From positions 248,001 to 312,000 of the forward strand of contig CANLQK010000003.1 in NCBI GenBank assembly GCA_947493255.1: DNA of 64,000 nt, given 5' to 3'. Every line of letters starts with the position of its first letter. The first letter of the stretch is position 1. The position numbers and the translations under genes were made by a program. The stretch is from an uncultured Paracoccaceae bacterium. GTDB taxonomy: Bacteria > Pseudomonadota > Alphaproteobacteria > Rhodobacterales > Rhodobacteraceae. This document shows, one piece after another, positions 9,090 to 17,937 of this stretch. The notes beneath the pieces are model-generated. The model was not told the origin of the DNA, did not search any database, and saw only the letters and a program-made list of their open reading frames with translations.

Positions 9090-10622
9090 ATGCAGCGTTT
9101 TGGTAAAAGAACCGGATTCCTATCAACAGTTGCCATCGTGGCGGCGGTATTGGGAACAACAGCCACAGGACAGGCTTTGCGAAATGCAAACCCACCCGCA
9201 GAGGCACCGCCTTCAAACTTTTCGGGCAATCAGTATGTGGACAGCAACGGCTGTGCATTTGTGCGCGCTGGTATTGGCGGAACTGAAAGCTGGGTGCCGC
9301 GTGTTTCGCGTACCCGCGAACAGTTGTGTGGTTTCCAGCCAACATTGGCGTCTGCTTTACCGCCCCTTGCGCCGTTGCCAGCACGTCCAACAGCCGAACC
9401 AACGCAAGCCGTTGCAGCTGCGCAACCTGAGCCAGCACCAGCACCGGTCGCCACTGCGGTAGCTGCACCAGCGCAAACTGCCCGCCCGACAGTGCAAGAA
9501 CCTACACAGGCTGTGGCGCCCGCAACCCCATTGTCCGCACGTGTTGTCCCCGCCGCTGCGCCGAGCCCGTCACCGCAAGTCATTGTGCCTGAAGCCGCGC
9601 CACAACCTCGTGTGCTGACCCGTTCTCAGGCTTGCGCAGGTTTGACAGGTATTCAACCTAATTTGATTAGCCAACGTACGGGTCGCCCAATTGATTGTGG
9701 TGGCGCTACACCGGTTGTGCAGCAAGTGGCGAGCGTCGCGCCGCCAGTTGTTGCCCCTCAGCCAGAAGCCGCGCAAGCCACGCAAAACCGTTTGTCTCGT
9801 GCGCAAGCTTGTGCCGCGATGGCGGCGTCTGGGCGTCAGTACATTAGCACGTCAACTGGCCTGCCTTTGCGGTGTGCGACACAGGGTCAGCCAACTCAGT
9901 TGGCCGGATTGGCCCGCATTCAGGCCGACTTGCGTTTGCCGCAACAGGCTTACACCAACCCACTTGATTCAGCGCCCGGGTCGGTTGCGATCCCGCAGCG
10001 AGAACTGCCGCGCGTATCCAGATCGCAGATTCCGTATTCCAATCCGCTGGATTCAGCGCCCGGATCTACCTTCACGCCGAACATGAATACGCAGGTCGTA
10101 CAGGTACCTGTCGAGGTGACACATGCCCGGTCCCAAACAGCTTGGCAGGCATTGATCGGCCAAGAACCAGCCCCGTATTCCAACCCGACGCGCACTTATG
10201 CGCTTGCGGCCCCAACTGTACCTGCGGGACATGAACATGTTTGGACAGACGGGCGTTTGAACACGCAACGTGGATTACCAGTTGCCAGCACACCGACTAC
10301 GGTTCGCTATGCGGCACAGCCTGCACCGCAACGCCAAACTGTCGTCGCAACACGTGCCGCCACATCACAACGTCCGCAAGCAGAGCAGATTTCAGGCCAC
10401 CGGTATGTGCAGGTCGGCACCTATGGAACGCGTGATCAAGCGCAGTCAATTGCACAATCATTGCGGTCACGCGGGCTGCCAATGCGTGTCGGCGTTTACA
10501 ACCAACAGGGGCGCGACATGCGGATCGTTCTGGCAGGGCCATTTGCCAATGACAGCCAGTTACAATCTGCTCTGAATACGGCACGTGGTGCTGGGTTCTC
10601 TGGGGCGTTTACACGCCGCTAA
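9090..10622 (+). CDS. Exported SPOR-domain protein with internal repeats
   Basis: A 510-residue product from the ATG at 9090, which follows GGGGG; a TTG at 9051 is rejected. Residues 1-30 (MQRFGKRTGFLSTVAIVAAV) form a signal peptide or anchor. The middle is an Ala/Pro/Gln-rich low-complexity linker. Two copies of a cysteine-containing unit occur (SQACAGLTGIQPNL, then RPIDCG; AQACAAMAASGRQYI, then LPLRCA), and NPLDSAPGS is repeated twice. The last ~75 residues (SGHRYVQVGTYGTRDQAQSI to the end) are a SPOR domain, which binds denuded septal peptidoglycan glycans. A role in the envelope or at division is inferred from the domain. It follows upp by 67 bases and ends at a clear terminator. Confidence 0.85.
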   Translation: MQRFGKRTGFLSTVAIVAAVLGTTATGQALRNANPPAEAPPSNFSGNQYVDSNGCAFVRAGIGGTESWVPRVSRTREQLCGFQPTLASALPPLAPLPARPTAEPTQAVAAAQPEPAPAPVATAVAAPAQTARPTVQEPTQAVAPATPLSARVVPAAAPSPSPQVIVPEAAPQPRVLTRSQACAGLTGIQPNLISQRTGRPIDCGGATPVVQQVASVAPPVVAPQPEAAQATQNRLSRAQACAAMAASGRQYISTSTGLPLRCATQGQPTQLAGLARIQADLRLPQQAYTNPLDSAPGSVAIPQRELPRVSRSQIPYSNPLDSAPGSTFTPNMNTQVVQVPVEVTHARSQTAWQALIGQEPAPYSNPTRTYALAAPTVPAGHEHVWTDGRLNTQRGLPVASTPTTVRYAAQPAPQRQTVVATRAATSQRPQAEQISGHRYVQVGTYGTRDQAQSIAQSLRSRGLPMRVGVYNQQGRDMRIVLAGPFANDSQLQSALNTARGAGFSGAFTRR

Positions 10623-10643
10623 TTTAAGGTTCTCCCGAGGAAG

Positions 10644-10672
10644 GGCCCCGCAAAACGACGCGGGGTCTTTCC
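10644..10672 (+). terminator. Rho-independent terminator after the SPOR gene
   Basis: GGCCCCGC (10644-10651) pairs with GCGGGGTC (10660-10667, one G-U) across an eight-base loop, followed by TTTCCTT. It lies 22 bases after the SPOR stop, between convergent genes, and may also serve the minus-strand gene ending at 10695. Confidence 0.8.
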
Positions 10673-10694
10673 TTGCGGACGCCTAGGTTTTCCC

Positions 10695-11723
10695 TTAGCT
10701 GCAGATGCCCTGAAGGCTGATCCATTCCCCATCGGTCAAAACTTCGCGAACGTCGCGTTCCTTCATTGGGTCAGCTTCGATCAGACCCAACGTTGTCTCG
10801 CCAGTGACGTCGACCGAATACGCGTAGGGCGTGCTGGGGAGTTCTGCTGCTGTGAACAATTCTAGTAAAATCTGATCTGACGGGCGTGCGGGTGGGTCAG
10901 TAAACACTGTTTCTGCGTAGCTGCGCAACGTATCAGGTGCAATTTCGCCAGTGGTGAGCAACGAAAAGGTCGTGCCAATTCCGGATTGTTCGAGCAATGC
11001 CGTCAGGGGATCTGCTTCGCGGAGTTGGCCGGCGGCAGAAATGATGTGTCCTGCAACGACAGCGGGGTCTTCTGTGTCTTCGATAAGATCGCGGTTCATG
11101 ACGATCAGCCCACCGGGCAAATAGATAGCAAGTTCAGGGCCTGATGGTACGACCACCACCTGACCGCCGGCGTCCGTGCCGAGTGCGCGTCGGTGCAGCT
11201 TTGCCAATGCTGCAGTCCCCAGGGCGCTTCGGCATGTTTGGCCCGTTACACGTTGGATATGCCCTAACAAGGTCGCCCCAATTTCAGCACGTTTAACCTG
11301 TGGTACTACAGATTGGGCTTGTCTGATCAGTGCGTCTGGCAACCAGAAGACAGCGAGGCCAATAAGGCCGGCGAAAACTGCTGCCGTGCCTAACCCACGT
11401 AGGCGACCTGGGCGCGCACGACGGCGTTTGACTGTTTTCCGGACCTTTTCCATAGCATCGATCATCAGGTCGTCGGAAATTTCCAAAGTTTCAATCGCTT
11501 CGGCATCAGGAGAAAACAGAGCGGGGCGTTCGCCAACGTTTAAGCGCCGGACGGCAGGTAAAGACCAATGCGTGAGAGGTCGATCTGCGGTGTCTGAAAT
11601 TGTGATCGTCGCTTCGCCAAGTGAAATAACGACATCGCGACGTTGATCGTCCGGGCTTGGACGCCACAGGCCACCGCTTTCTAAGCGGGAAAATTCGGTT
11701 AAGGCTGTTGTTTGCTTACTCAT
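10695..11723 (-). CDS. Membrane protein with degenerate M48-type peptidase domain
   Basis: A 342-residue product. Residues 1-100 form a soluble N-terminal domain. One transmembrane segment follows at about 112-130 (GLGTAAVFAGLIGLAVFWLP), then an extracytoplasmic domain. Around residues 190-235 the pattern of M48 metallopeptidases is recognisable (ELAIYLPGGLIVMNRDLIED, then DPAVVAGHIISA). However, the zinc motif HExxH reads HIISA: the catalytic Glu and second His are lost. A proteolytically inactive M48-fold protein is therefore predicted. It is the last gene of a minus-strand set with an exported protein and an acyl-CoA synthetase. The family call is inference from this pattern. Confidence 0.6.
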   Translation of the reverse strand: MSKQTTALTEFSRLESGGLWRPSPDDQRRDVVISLGEATITISDTADRPLTHWSLPAVRRLNVGERPALFSPDAEAIETLEISDDLMIDAMEKVRKTVKRRRARPGRLRGLGTAAVFAGLIGLAVFWLPDALIRQAQSVVPQVKRAEIGATLLGHIQRVTGQTCRSALGTAALAKLHRRALGTDAGGQVVVVPSGPELAIYLPGGLIVMNRDLIEDTEDPAVVAGHIISAAGQLREADPLTALLEQSGIGTTFSLLTTGEIAPDTLRSYAETVFTDPPARPSDQILLELFTAAELPSTPYAYSVDVTGETTLGLIEADPMKERDVREVLTDGEWISLQGICS

Positions 11724-11809
11724 GTGGGGCCTGCTCTGCCTCCGGTTTAGCTTTAGTATATCAACACATCAAATAATGAACAGCATGTCGGGCAATAGGT
11801 TGTCCTGCT

Positions 11810-12367
11810 TTAGCTGAGCGCAGCGACAGGCGAGCGCGCGGTGAATACGCGGATGTAGTCGCCTGGGCTAGAACCGGCCCAATACACCCAAAGCCGCGTA
11901 GGCAAGTTTTCATCGATCCAGACGTCATCGCCGTCTTCGAGCCCACGAAGGTCTTCGCCTATGTAGGTAACGTTGGTGTCGGCCAGAAAGTCCGTGGCGC
12001 CCATGGTGTTTCGCTGCGTCGCGATGCCGAGGATTGGGGCGTCAAAATCTACAAAGCCATACTGAATGCCATCAAGGCTGTCGAAGAACACGTAGTGGCT
12101 AGCCACTTCAGTGCCTTGAGCAATGACGCCCCGTGTGCCGCCAATGTCCACGCGGATGGGCTCGGACAGGATGATGTTTTGGTTTTCATCAAAGGCATAC
12201 AGATTGTAGGTGTCGAAACTATCTGAACCGACGGTGAAATTAAGGGTCGGATCCAAGACCTCAAACCGCCCTTGGCCGCTTTGCCGAATGATTTCTCCGT
12301 TCACAACGGTCGCCTGTGCCGTGATCGGGGCCAGTATGGACAAAGTTAGGGCTAAGGGTTTGATCAT
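11810..12367 (-). CDS. Exported protein, unknown function
   Basis: A 185-residue product with a signal peptide (MIKPLALTLSILAPITAQA, cleavage likely near residue 19). The mature protein is acidic and rich in Asp, Gly, Phe and Tyr (LNFTVGSDSFDTYNLYAFDE, GIQYGFVDFD, DLRGLEDGDDVWID), suggesting a secreted beta-sandwich. I see no PEP-CTERM or VPLPA-type sorting tail and no cysteines. Its ATG overlaps the stop of the upstream acyl-CoA synthetase (ATGA), so the two are translationally coupled although their roles look unrelated. I do not recognise the family. Confidence 0.7.
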   Translation of the reverse strand: MIKPLALTLSILAPITAQATVVNGEIIRQSGQGRFEVLDPTLNFTVGSDSFDTYNLYAFDENQNIILSEPIRVDIGGTRGVIAQGTEVASHYVFFDSLDGIQYGFVDFDAPILGIATQRNTMGATDFLADTNVTYIGEDLRGLEDGDDVWIDENLPTRLWVYWAGSSPGDYIRVFTARSPVAALS

Positions 12368-13983
12368 AAGAGTTGCTTTCGAAGCTCGAATTTCTGGATC
12401 TTGCCAGTGGATGTTTTGGGCAGCTCTCCAAAGACAACTTTCTTAGGGCATTTGAACCCGGCCAATCGTTCACGGGTAAAGGCGATGAGCGTGGCTTCGT
12501 CGGTTGTACGCTCATCTTTCAATTCGACGAAGGCGCAGGGCACTTCGCCCCATTTGTCATCAGGCATGGCAACGACAGCACACAGCATGACGTCGGGGTG
12601 GTGCATCAGTGCGCCCTCGACTTCCACGCTTGAAATGTTTTCGCCGCCCGAAATGATGATGTCCTTTACGCGATCAGCAATTTGCATGGACCCATCGGGG
12701 TGCTGAACCGCGAGGTCTTCAGAATGGAAATAACCACCAGAAAACGCTTTCTGCGTTGCTTGGGGGTTCTTGTAATACCCTTTCATGACAGAATTGCCTT
12801 GAATGACAATTTCGCCTTGGGTCGTCCCGTCCATTGAAACTTGTTCCATTGTCTCTGTCATGACGGTGATGTTTTCCATTTGTGGAAACGCCACGCCTTG
12901 CCGTGCCTTGATAGCGGCTTGTTTTTCAGCAGGTAGGTCGTCCCATTCGGGGTTCCACAGGCATTCGGTCACGTGGCCATAGGTTTCTGTCAAGCCGTAG
13001 ACCTGTTGCACGTTGAACCCAAGTTCACTGATTGCGGCCAGTGTGGCAGGTGCCGGTGGAGCACCGGCGGTAAAGACTTCGACGGTTTGATCAAACGTGC
13101 GACGGTCTTCGTCGGTCGCGTTGACCAGTAGGTTTAAAACAATTGGTGCGCCGCCAAAGTGAGTAACGCCTTCGTCCGCGATGGCGTTGTAGATTGCTGC
13201 GGCGGAAATATCCCGACAACATACAACCGTGCCACCCAGCAATGGCATCATCCATGTGTGGTTCCATCCGTTGCAATGAAACAATGGCACGATGGTAAGG
13301 AATTTAGGGTTAAGGGTCATCCGCCAAGTTACAGGTGTACCCATTGTCATCAAATAGGCACCACGGTGGTGGTAAACGACGCCTTTGGGCCGCCCTGTGG
13401 TGCCCGACGTGTAGTTTAGCGCTAGGCTCTCCCATTCATCCTGCGGCATGATCCATTCGAAATCCGGATCGCCCGCAGCGATAAACGTTTCATAATCGAC
13501 CTGTTCGCCAATTTCAGGCACGCCTGCTTGCGGATCGGGGACTTCGACGACCAACGGAGGAGGTCCTTCCATCCGTTCGATGGCTTGCATCGCAGCAGGT
13601 AAGAACTGGCTATCAACCAGAACCACCTTCGCTTCGCCGTGATCAAAAATGTAAGCGATGGTATCGACATCCAATCGGATGTTGATGGTGTTCAAAACAG
13701 CACCGCATGCCGGAACGCCGAAATGTGCTTCGGCCTGTGCTGGGATATTTGGTAATAGGGTTGCGACAACGTCGCCGGGCTTTACACCCGCCAGCACCAA
13801 AGCGTGCGCCAATTGGCTGACACGGGCATGGTATTGCGCGTAGGTATGGCGGGTCTGACCATACACTAAGGCATCATGGTTGGTGAAGACCTTCGCGGCG
13901 CGCGCCAGATGGCTAAGGGGCGTTAGGGGCACATAATTTGCAGGGCATTTGTCCAACCCCGTCTCGTCACGCATCCATCCCAT
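12364..13983 (-). CDS. AMP-dependent acyl-CoA synthetase (medium-chain / DmdB-like group)
   Basis: A 539-residue ANL-superfamily ligase from the ATG at 13983, which is preceded by GGGAGGG; longer in-frame readings run into the divergent transporter promoter. Core motifs are intact: LNYTSGTTGRPKGVVYHH near residue 175, QVYGLTETYGH near 310, and DRVKDIIISGGENISSVEVE near 425. The catalytic lysine near the C-terminus is in PKTSTGKIQK. It activates a carboxylic acid to its acyl-CoA. This subgroup includes 3-methylmercaptopropionate-CoA ligases (DmdB) of roseobacters, but the substrate is not decided by sequence alone. The gene diverges from the DMT transporter across 130 bases. Confidence 0.9.
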   Translation of the reverse strand: MGWMRDETGLDKCPANYVPLTPLSHLARAAKVFTNHDALVYGQTRHTYAQYHARVSQLAHALVLAGVKPGDVVATLLPNIPAQAEAHFGVPACGAVLNTINIRLDVDTIAYIFDHGEAKVVLVDSQFLPAAMQAIERMEGPPPLVVEVPDPQAGVPEIGEQVDYETFIAAGDPDFEWIMPQDEWESLALNYTSGTTGRPKGVVYHHRGAYLMTMGTPVTWRMTLNPKFLTIVPLFHCNGWNHTWMMPLLGGTVVCCRDISAAAIYNAIADEGVTHFGGAPIVLNLLVNATDEDRRTFDQTVEVFTAGAPPAPATLAAISELGFNVQQVYGLTETYGHVTECLWNPEWDDLPAEKQAAIKARQGVAFPQMENITVMTETMEQVSMDGTTQGEIVIQGNSVMKGYYKNPQATQKAFSGGYFHSEDLAVQHPDGSMQIADRVKDIIISGGENISSVEVEGALMHHPDVMLCAVVAMPDDKWGEVPCAFVELKDERTTDEATLIAFTRERLAGFKCPKKVVFGELPKTSTGKIQKFELRKQLL

Positions 13984-14113
13984 GTTCCAGCCCTCCCAAA
14001 CCGATTGTTCATGTGCCACGCTTGTACGCGCGGGCCAATTTGTCAAACGAGATCGCGCACAATGTGTCGTTTTTGGCATGGCTTCGGCGCGTGAAGTCTG
14101 GTCAAGGTTGTTC

Positions 14114-15013
14114 ATGCAACAAACCCGCCCCCTTTTGTCTATGTTGTGCACCCTCAGCGGCATGTTTTCGTTGGGGTTTACCGACAACCTGATTGTTCTG
14201 GTTTCAGAGACCTCTTCATTATGGTTGTTCCAAACCCTTCGCGCGGTCGTTGCGATAGGCATTATTGCCACCATTACGATCTTGGGGTTCACAAGCCTGC
14301 GGGCGAAACGGCCGTTTTGGGTTTTCCTGCGCAATTTTTTCAATGCGGCAGCGTTGTTGGTTTATTTTGGATGCCTTGCGTTTCTGCCGATTGGGGTTGT
14401 GACATCGGGTTTTTTGACGGCGCCTATTTTTGTTCTGATCTTCTCGGTTTTGTTTCGTGGATTGAAAGCCGGCCCAACGCGATGGCTCGCAGTTGCATTG
14501 GGGTTTGCTGGGGCGTTGATGGTTGTTTGGCCCGAAGACGGAACACTAACATGGCTTTCTTTGATGCCAATTTTCGCTGGGGCCCTCTATGCAATCTCTG
14601 CGATTGGAACGCGGTCGTGGTGTGAAGGCGAGGGGACCATGGTTATGACGTTTGCCTATATCGCGATATTGGGCGCAATGGGGGCAGTCGGCCTTGTCGT
14701 GCTGACGGTTTGGCCCGTTGTTGCGCCCGAAGGTGCGGCGGGGTGGCTGCAAAGGGGATACGTCGCACCGGATGCGACAACTTGGTTCGTGGTTGTTGCA
14801 CAGGCGGTCGGCAGCATTGTTGGGGTGCTATTGTTGACGCGCGGGTATCAATTGGGTGAGTCTTCCTTTGTGGCGATCAATGAGTATTCAATGATTATAT
14901 TCGCGTCGTTTTTTGCATGGCTTCTTTGGGGACAGACATTGGGAACGCTCGCATTCTTCGGGATTGGCTGCATTATCCTATCGGGCTCCATCATCGCGAT
15001 GAGGTCCAAATGA
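14114..15013 (+). CDS. DMT-superfamily (EamA) transporter
   Basis: A 299-residue inner-membrane protein with about ten hydrophobic segments in two similar halves, as in EamA drug/metabolite transporters (LGFAGALMVVWPEDG at the end of half one; IGCIILSGSIIAMRSK at the C-terminus). I chose the ATG at 14114 (MQQTRPLLSMLCTLSGMF) because it puts the first membrane segment at the N-terminus and clears the divergent ligase promoter. An ATG at 14078 is possible. The substrate is unknown. The stop overlaps the following sulfotransferase start (ATGA). Confidence 0.85.
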   Translation: MQQTRPLLSMLCTLSGMFSLGFTDNLIVLVSETSSLWLFQTLRAVVAIGIIATITILGFTSLRAKRPFWVFLRNFFNAAALLVYFGCLAFLPIGVVTSGFLTAPIFVLIFSVLFRGLKAGPTRWLAVALGFAGALMVVWPEDGTLTWLSLMPIFAGALYAISAIGTRSWCEGEGTMVMTFAYIAILGAMGAVGLVVLTVWPVVAPEGAAGWLQRGYVAPDATTWFVVVAQAVGSIVGVLLLTRGYQLGESSFVAINEYSMIIFASFFAWLLWGQTLGTLAFFGIGCIILSGSIIAMRSK

Positions 15014-15660
15014 TCATCTCTCACGGCCGGCAGTATATCTTTGTTCATATACCGAAGACTGGCGGCACAGCCATGGCCCTAGCGCTAGAGGCGCGAGCCA
15101 AGGCCGATGATATTATGATCGGCGATACGCCCAAGGCTGTGAAACGGCGTGGGCGGGTAAAGGGTGTGGAAACGGCCGGTAGGCTTTGGAAGCACTCAAC
15201 CCTGGCGGATGCCGAAGGTCTTATCACGCGATCCGATATGGCTGATCTGTATACGTTTACACTGGTCCGCAACCCTTGGGACCGATTGGTCAGCTATTAC
15301 CATTGGTTGCGTGAGCAAACCTTTGCGCATGAGGCTGTGGCGCTGGCGCAATCAAACACGTTTTCTGAATTCTTGAATGCGCCTTTGACCACCAGCACGT
15401 TCAAGGCAAACCCTTATTCCAGTTACATGACCGACGGGGCAGGGGTAGAACATGCTGATCACTACATTCGTCTGGAACATTTGGTCGAAGATTTGGAACC
15501 CTTGTCAAAACATCTTGGGTTTATCTTAGAAATGCCTGTCGCAAACGAAAGCAGCCGTACCCGTGATTGGCGTGGTTTTTACTCTGATGCGGATGCTGGA
15601 TTGGTTGCGAATATTTGTGCGCGAGATATCGCGGCACATGGCTATGTGTTCGATTTCTGA
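15010..15660 (+). CDS. Sulfotransferase family protein
   Basis: A 216-residue protein from the ATG at 15010, which overlaps the transporter stop. Residues 10-21 (YIFVHIPKTGGTA) are the 5'-phosphosulfate-binding loop of PAPS-dependent sulfotransferases. LVRNPWDRLVSYYHWLRE near residues 86-103 is the 3'-phosphate-binding motif. It probably transfers sulfate from PAPS to a hydroxyl on a glycan, lipid or small molecule. Coupling to an EamA exporter hints that the modified compound or a precursor may be moved, but this is inference. Confidence 0.85.
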   Translation: MIISHGRQYIFVHIPKTGGTAMALALEARAKADDIMIGDTPKAVKRRGRVKGVETAGRLWKHSTLADAEGLITRSDMADLYTFTLVRNPWDRLVSYYHWLREQTFAHEAVALAQSNTFSEFLNAPLTTSTFKANPYSSYMTDGAGVEHADHYIRLEHLVEDLEPLSKHLGFILEMPVANESSRTRDWRGFYSDADAGLVANICARDIAAHGYVFDF

Positions 15661-15869
15661 AATTTCCTGCGAGACGAAATAGGGGATTGTTTCCGGTTTC
15701 TTGGTTAATTGCCCGTTAACCAAAGAATTTTACTCAAATTATATCTAATGCCCCAATCTTGCCCCTTTCTCGGCCAAGGTCGGTCTTGGGAATCATGCGG
15801 TATGCCCTTGTTGCTAAGAATTACCTCGCTGCCAAAAACAAACGAGGGGTTCAAAAAAAGAAATAAGAC

Positions 15870-16526
15870 ATGGGGATGTCAGATATGTTTGCTTGGAAGA
15901 ATACAGCATGGACCGCCACCAATAACGCTGAAACTGCGTTGCCGGAATTGGACGCAAATACCAGTGGACTGGTCGCAGGAACGAAGGTCGCAACAAAAGC
16001 AGGTTGGGCTGCAGTTGAGACAATTCAGGTCGGCCAACAAGTTCTTACATTTGACGGTGGGCTTCAGACAGTGATCGCTCTGACGCGTCACGTATTGGTC
16101 GCGAACACGAATGATGTTGCTAGTTTCCCCATGTCAGTTCCTGCAGGTGCGCTTGGTAACCTCGAAGCGATGACGATTTTGCCGCACCAACCTGTGATGA
16201 TTGAAAGTGATTTGGCCGAAGAGATTACAGGGGATCCGTTTGCGTTGATCCCGGCATTCGCATTGGAGGGCGTACGTGGGATCACGCTGACGCGCCCAAC
16301 GAATTATGTTGAAGTGATCCAATTGTATTTCGCGCAGGATGAAATTGTTTTCGCGAACATCGGGGCACTTTTCCTTTGTCGTGCTCAAGCAGACCTCAAC
16401 TCCGATATGGAGGGAAACGACTACGATATCCTGCCAATGGATATTGCATGTGATCTTGCTGACTGTTTGGGGATGCAGGTGAGCACGCCAGTTCAACCGG
16501 ACGCCTATTCGGCTACATCTTGTTAA
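15870..16526 (+). CDS. Hint-domain (Hint_2-like) protein
   Basis: A 218-residue protein. Residues about 32-150 match the Hint fold common in Rhodobacteraceae: SGLVAGTKVATKAGWAAVET followed by IQVGQQVLTFDGGLQTV, with a later block MTILPHQPVMIE and a conserved acidic C-terminal half. The classic Cys/Ser nucleophile preceding the first strand is not obvious (residues DANTSGLVAGT), so self-splicing is doubtful. There is no signal peptide. The start is uncertain between 15870 and 15876. The gene stands alone between the sulfotransferase and amt, with no neighbour that explains it. Confidence 0.75.
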   Translation: MGMSDMFAWKNTAWTATNNAETALPELDANTSGLVAGTKVATKAGWAAVETIQVGQQVLTFDGGLQTVIALTRHVLVANTNDVASFPMSVPAGALGNLEAMTILPHQPVMIESDLAEEITGDPFALIPAFALEGVRGITLTRPTNYVEVIQLYFAQDEIVFANIGALFLCRAQADLNSDMEGNDYDILPMDIACDLADCLGMQVSTPVQPDAYSATSC

Positions 16527-16684
16527 ACCATTGGTAACGTTCCTTTCGCCGACAGGATGACGTTGCGCTTAGTTTTTCTTTCCGGTGAACCGAGATTACC
16601 TGAGGGAACCGTAAAATTGCTGTATATTGTGGGCAATGTGTGGATATATACTTTATATAGTTAGTATCTCTGGGGGGAGGAAAA

Positions 16685-17866
16685 ATGAGTTCCACAGATT
16701 CTGTGTGGATACTGGTCGCGACTGCGCTGGTATTCTTTATGACGATGCCTGGTTTGGCGTTGTTTTACGGCGGCCTCGTACGCGGGCGAAATGTTATCAA
16801 CATGTTTGTTCAGTGTTACGCGATAGCCTGCTTAATGATTATTCTTTGGTACGTCGCCGGATATTCTATTGCATATGGCAGTGGAACAAGTGGCTACTTC
16901 GGCGGTTTCGATCGCGTCCTTTTGCAAGGCGTTACGAAGGACAGTCTTGTCGGCACGTTACCTGAAATCCTGTTTTTCGCGTTCCAGATGACCTTTGCGA
17001 TCATCACGCCCGTGATCATTATTGGGGCCTGCGCGGAACGGGTAAAGTTTGGTTTTATATTGATGTTTTCGGCATTGTGGATGCTGTTGGTTTACGCACC
17101 GGTGGCGCATTGGGTTTGGGGCGGTGGCTTCCTTTCTGACGGCGGTATTTTCGGCGAGACTGGCGTCCGTGACTTTGCAGGTGGTTTGGTCGTGCACGAA
17201 ACTGCAGGTATTGCTGCACTTGTTTTGGCGATTGTTATCGGCCCGCGGATTAAACGCGGTACTGCCCCGCACAACCCTGGTATGGTGATGATGGGCGCTG
17301 CGATGCTTTGGGTCGGTTGGCTTGGCTTTAACGGTGGCTCACGTCTTGTCGCCGATAGCACGACGGCGATGGCGCTAACTGTTACGATGGTGTCCGCTGC
17401 GACGGCTTCTTTGACTTGGATGACGTGGGAATATGTCAAAACGGGCAAGGCAACCATGGTTGGGATGGTAACAGGGACATTGGCAGGCCTCGCTGCAATT
17501 ACACCTGCGTCTGGCTACGTCGGCCCAGCATATGCGCTGATGATCGGCGCGTTGGCCGGTATGATGTGCCAGGAAGTTGTTTACTTTCTACGAGACAAAT
17601 TAGGTGTAGATGACAGTTTGGATGTCTTTGCGGTGCACGGCGCTGGTGGCATTTATGGGTCGCTGATGATTGCACCTTTAGGGGCAGCCAGCTGGACCGC
17701 ACAATTGGGCGGAATCGCGATCATCGGGGGGTATACCTTGGTCGTTACGTTGGTACTCGTCTTCTTCTGCAAGGGTGTCGTTGGTATTCGTATAACAACG
17801 GAAGAGGAAGAGGCCGGTTTGGATGAAGTAAGCCAAGGCTATAAATCTTACGATCTATTCTCGTAA
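16685..17866 (+). CDS. amt: Ammonium transporter
   Basis: A 393-residue Amt/MEP/Rh channel with about eleven membrane segments. It keeps the conserved pore histidines (YAPVAHWVWGGGF near 133-145 and VFAVHGAGGIYGS near 315-327) and the signature TMPGLALFYGGLVRGRN near 20-36. It conducts ammonium across the inner membrane. GGGGGGAGG precedes the ATG. No glnK (PII) partner is adjacent, which is unusual since glnK-amtB pairs are common, though second copies are often solitary. I see no convincing sigma-54 promoter in the 158 bases upstream. A strong terminator follows. Confidence 0.95.
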   Translation: MSSTDSVWILVATALVFFMTMPGLALFYGGLVRGRNVINMFVQCYAIACLMIILWYVAGYSIAYGSGTSGYFGGFDRVLLQGVTKDSLVGTLPEILFFAFQMTFAIITPVIIIGACAERVKFGFILMFSALWMLLVYAPVAHWVWGGGFLSDGGIFGETGVRDFAGGLVVHETAGIAALVLAIVIGPRIKRGTAPHNPGMVMMGAAMLWVGWLGFNGGSRLVADSTTAMALTVTMVSAATASLTWMTWEYVKTGKATMVGMVTGTLAGLAAITPASGYVGPAYALMIGALAGMMCQEVVYFLRDKLGVDDSLDVFAVHGAGGIYGSLMIAPLGAASWTAQLGGIAIIGGYTLVVTLVLVFFCKGVVGIRITTEEEEAGLDEVSQGYKSYDLFS

Positions 17867-17886
17867 CGAAACAACTGAATTGAACG

Positions 17887-17919
17887 AAACGGCCCGACCT
17901 GAATGGCGGGCCGTTTTTT
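17887..17919 (+). terminator. Rho-independent terminator after amt
   Basis: AAACGGCCCG (17887-17896) is perfectly complementary to CGGGCCGTTT (17907-17916), with a ten-base loop and a run of six T (17914-17919). It sits between convergent genes and may act in both directions. Confidence 0.9.
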
Positions 17920-17937
17920 GTATTCTGGGTTAGCCCG

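Noticed and set aside
14078-14113. Upstream in-frame start (MASAREVW) for the DMT transporter
   Set aside because: The ATG at 14114 places the first membrane helix at the N-terminus and has AAGG upstream; the longer form remains possible but is less convincing.
16527-16684. Possible sigma-54 / NtrC promoter before amt
   Set aside because: No TGGCAC-N5-TTGC element and no NtrC-type dyad can be found in the 158 bases.
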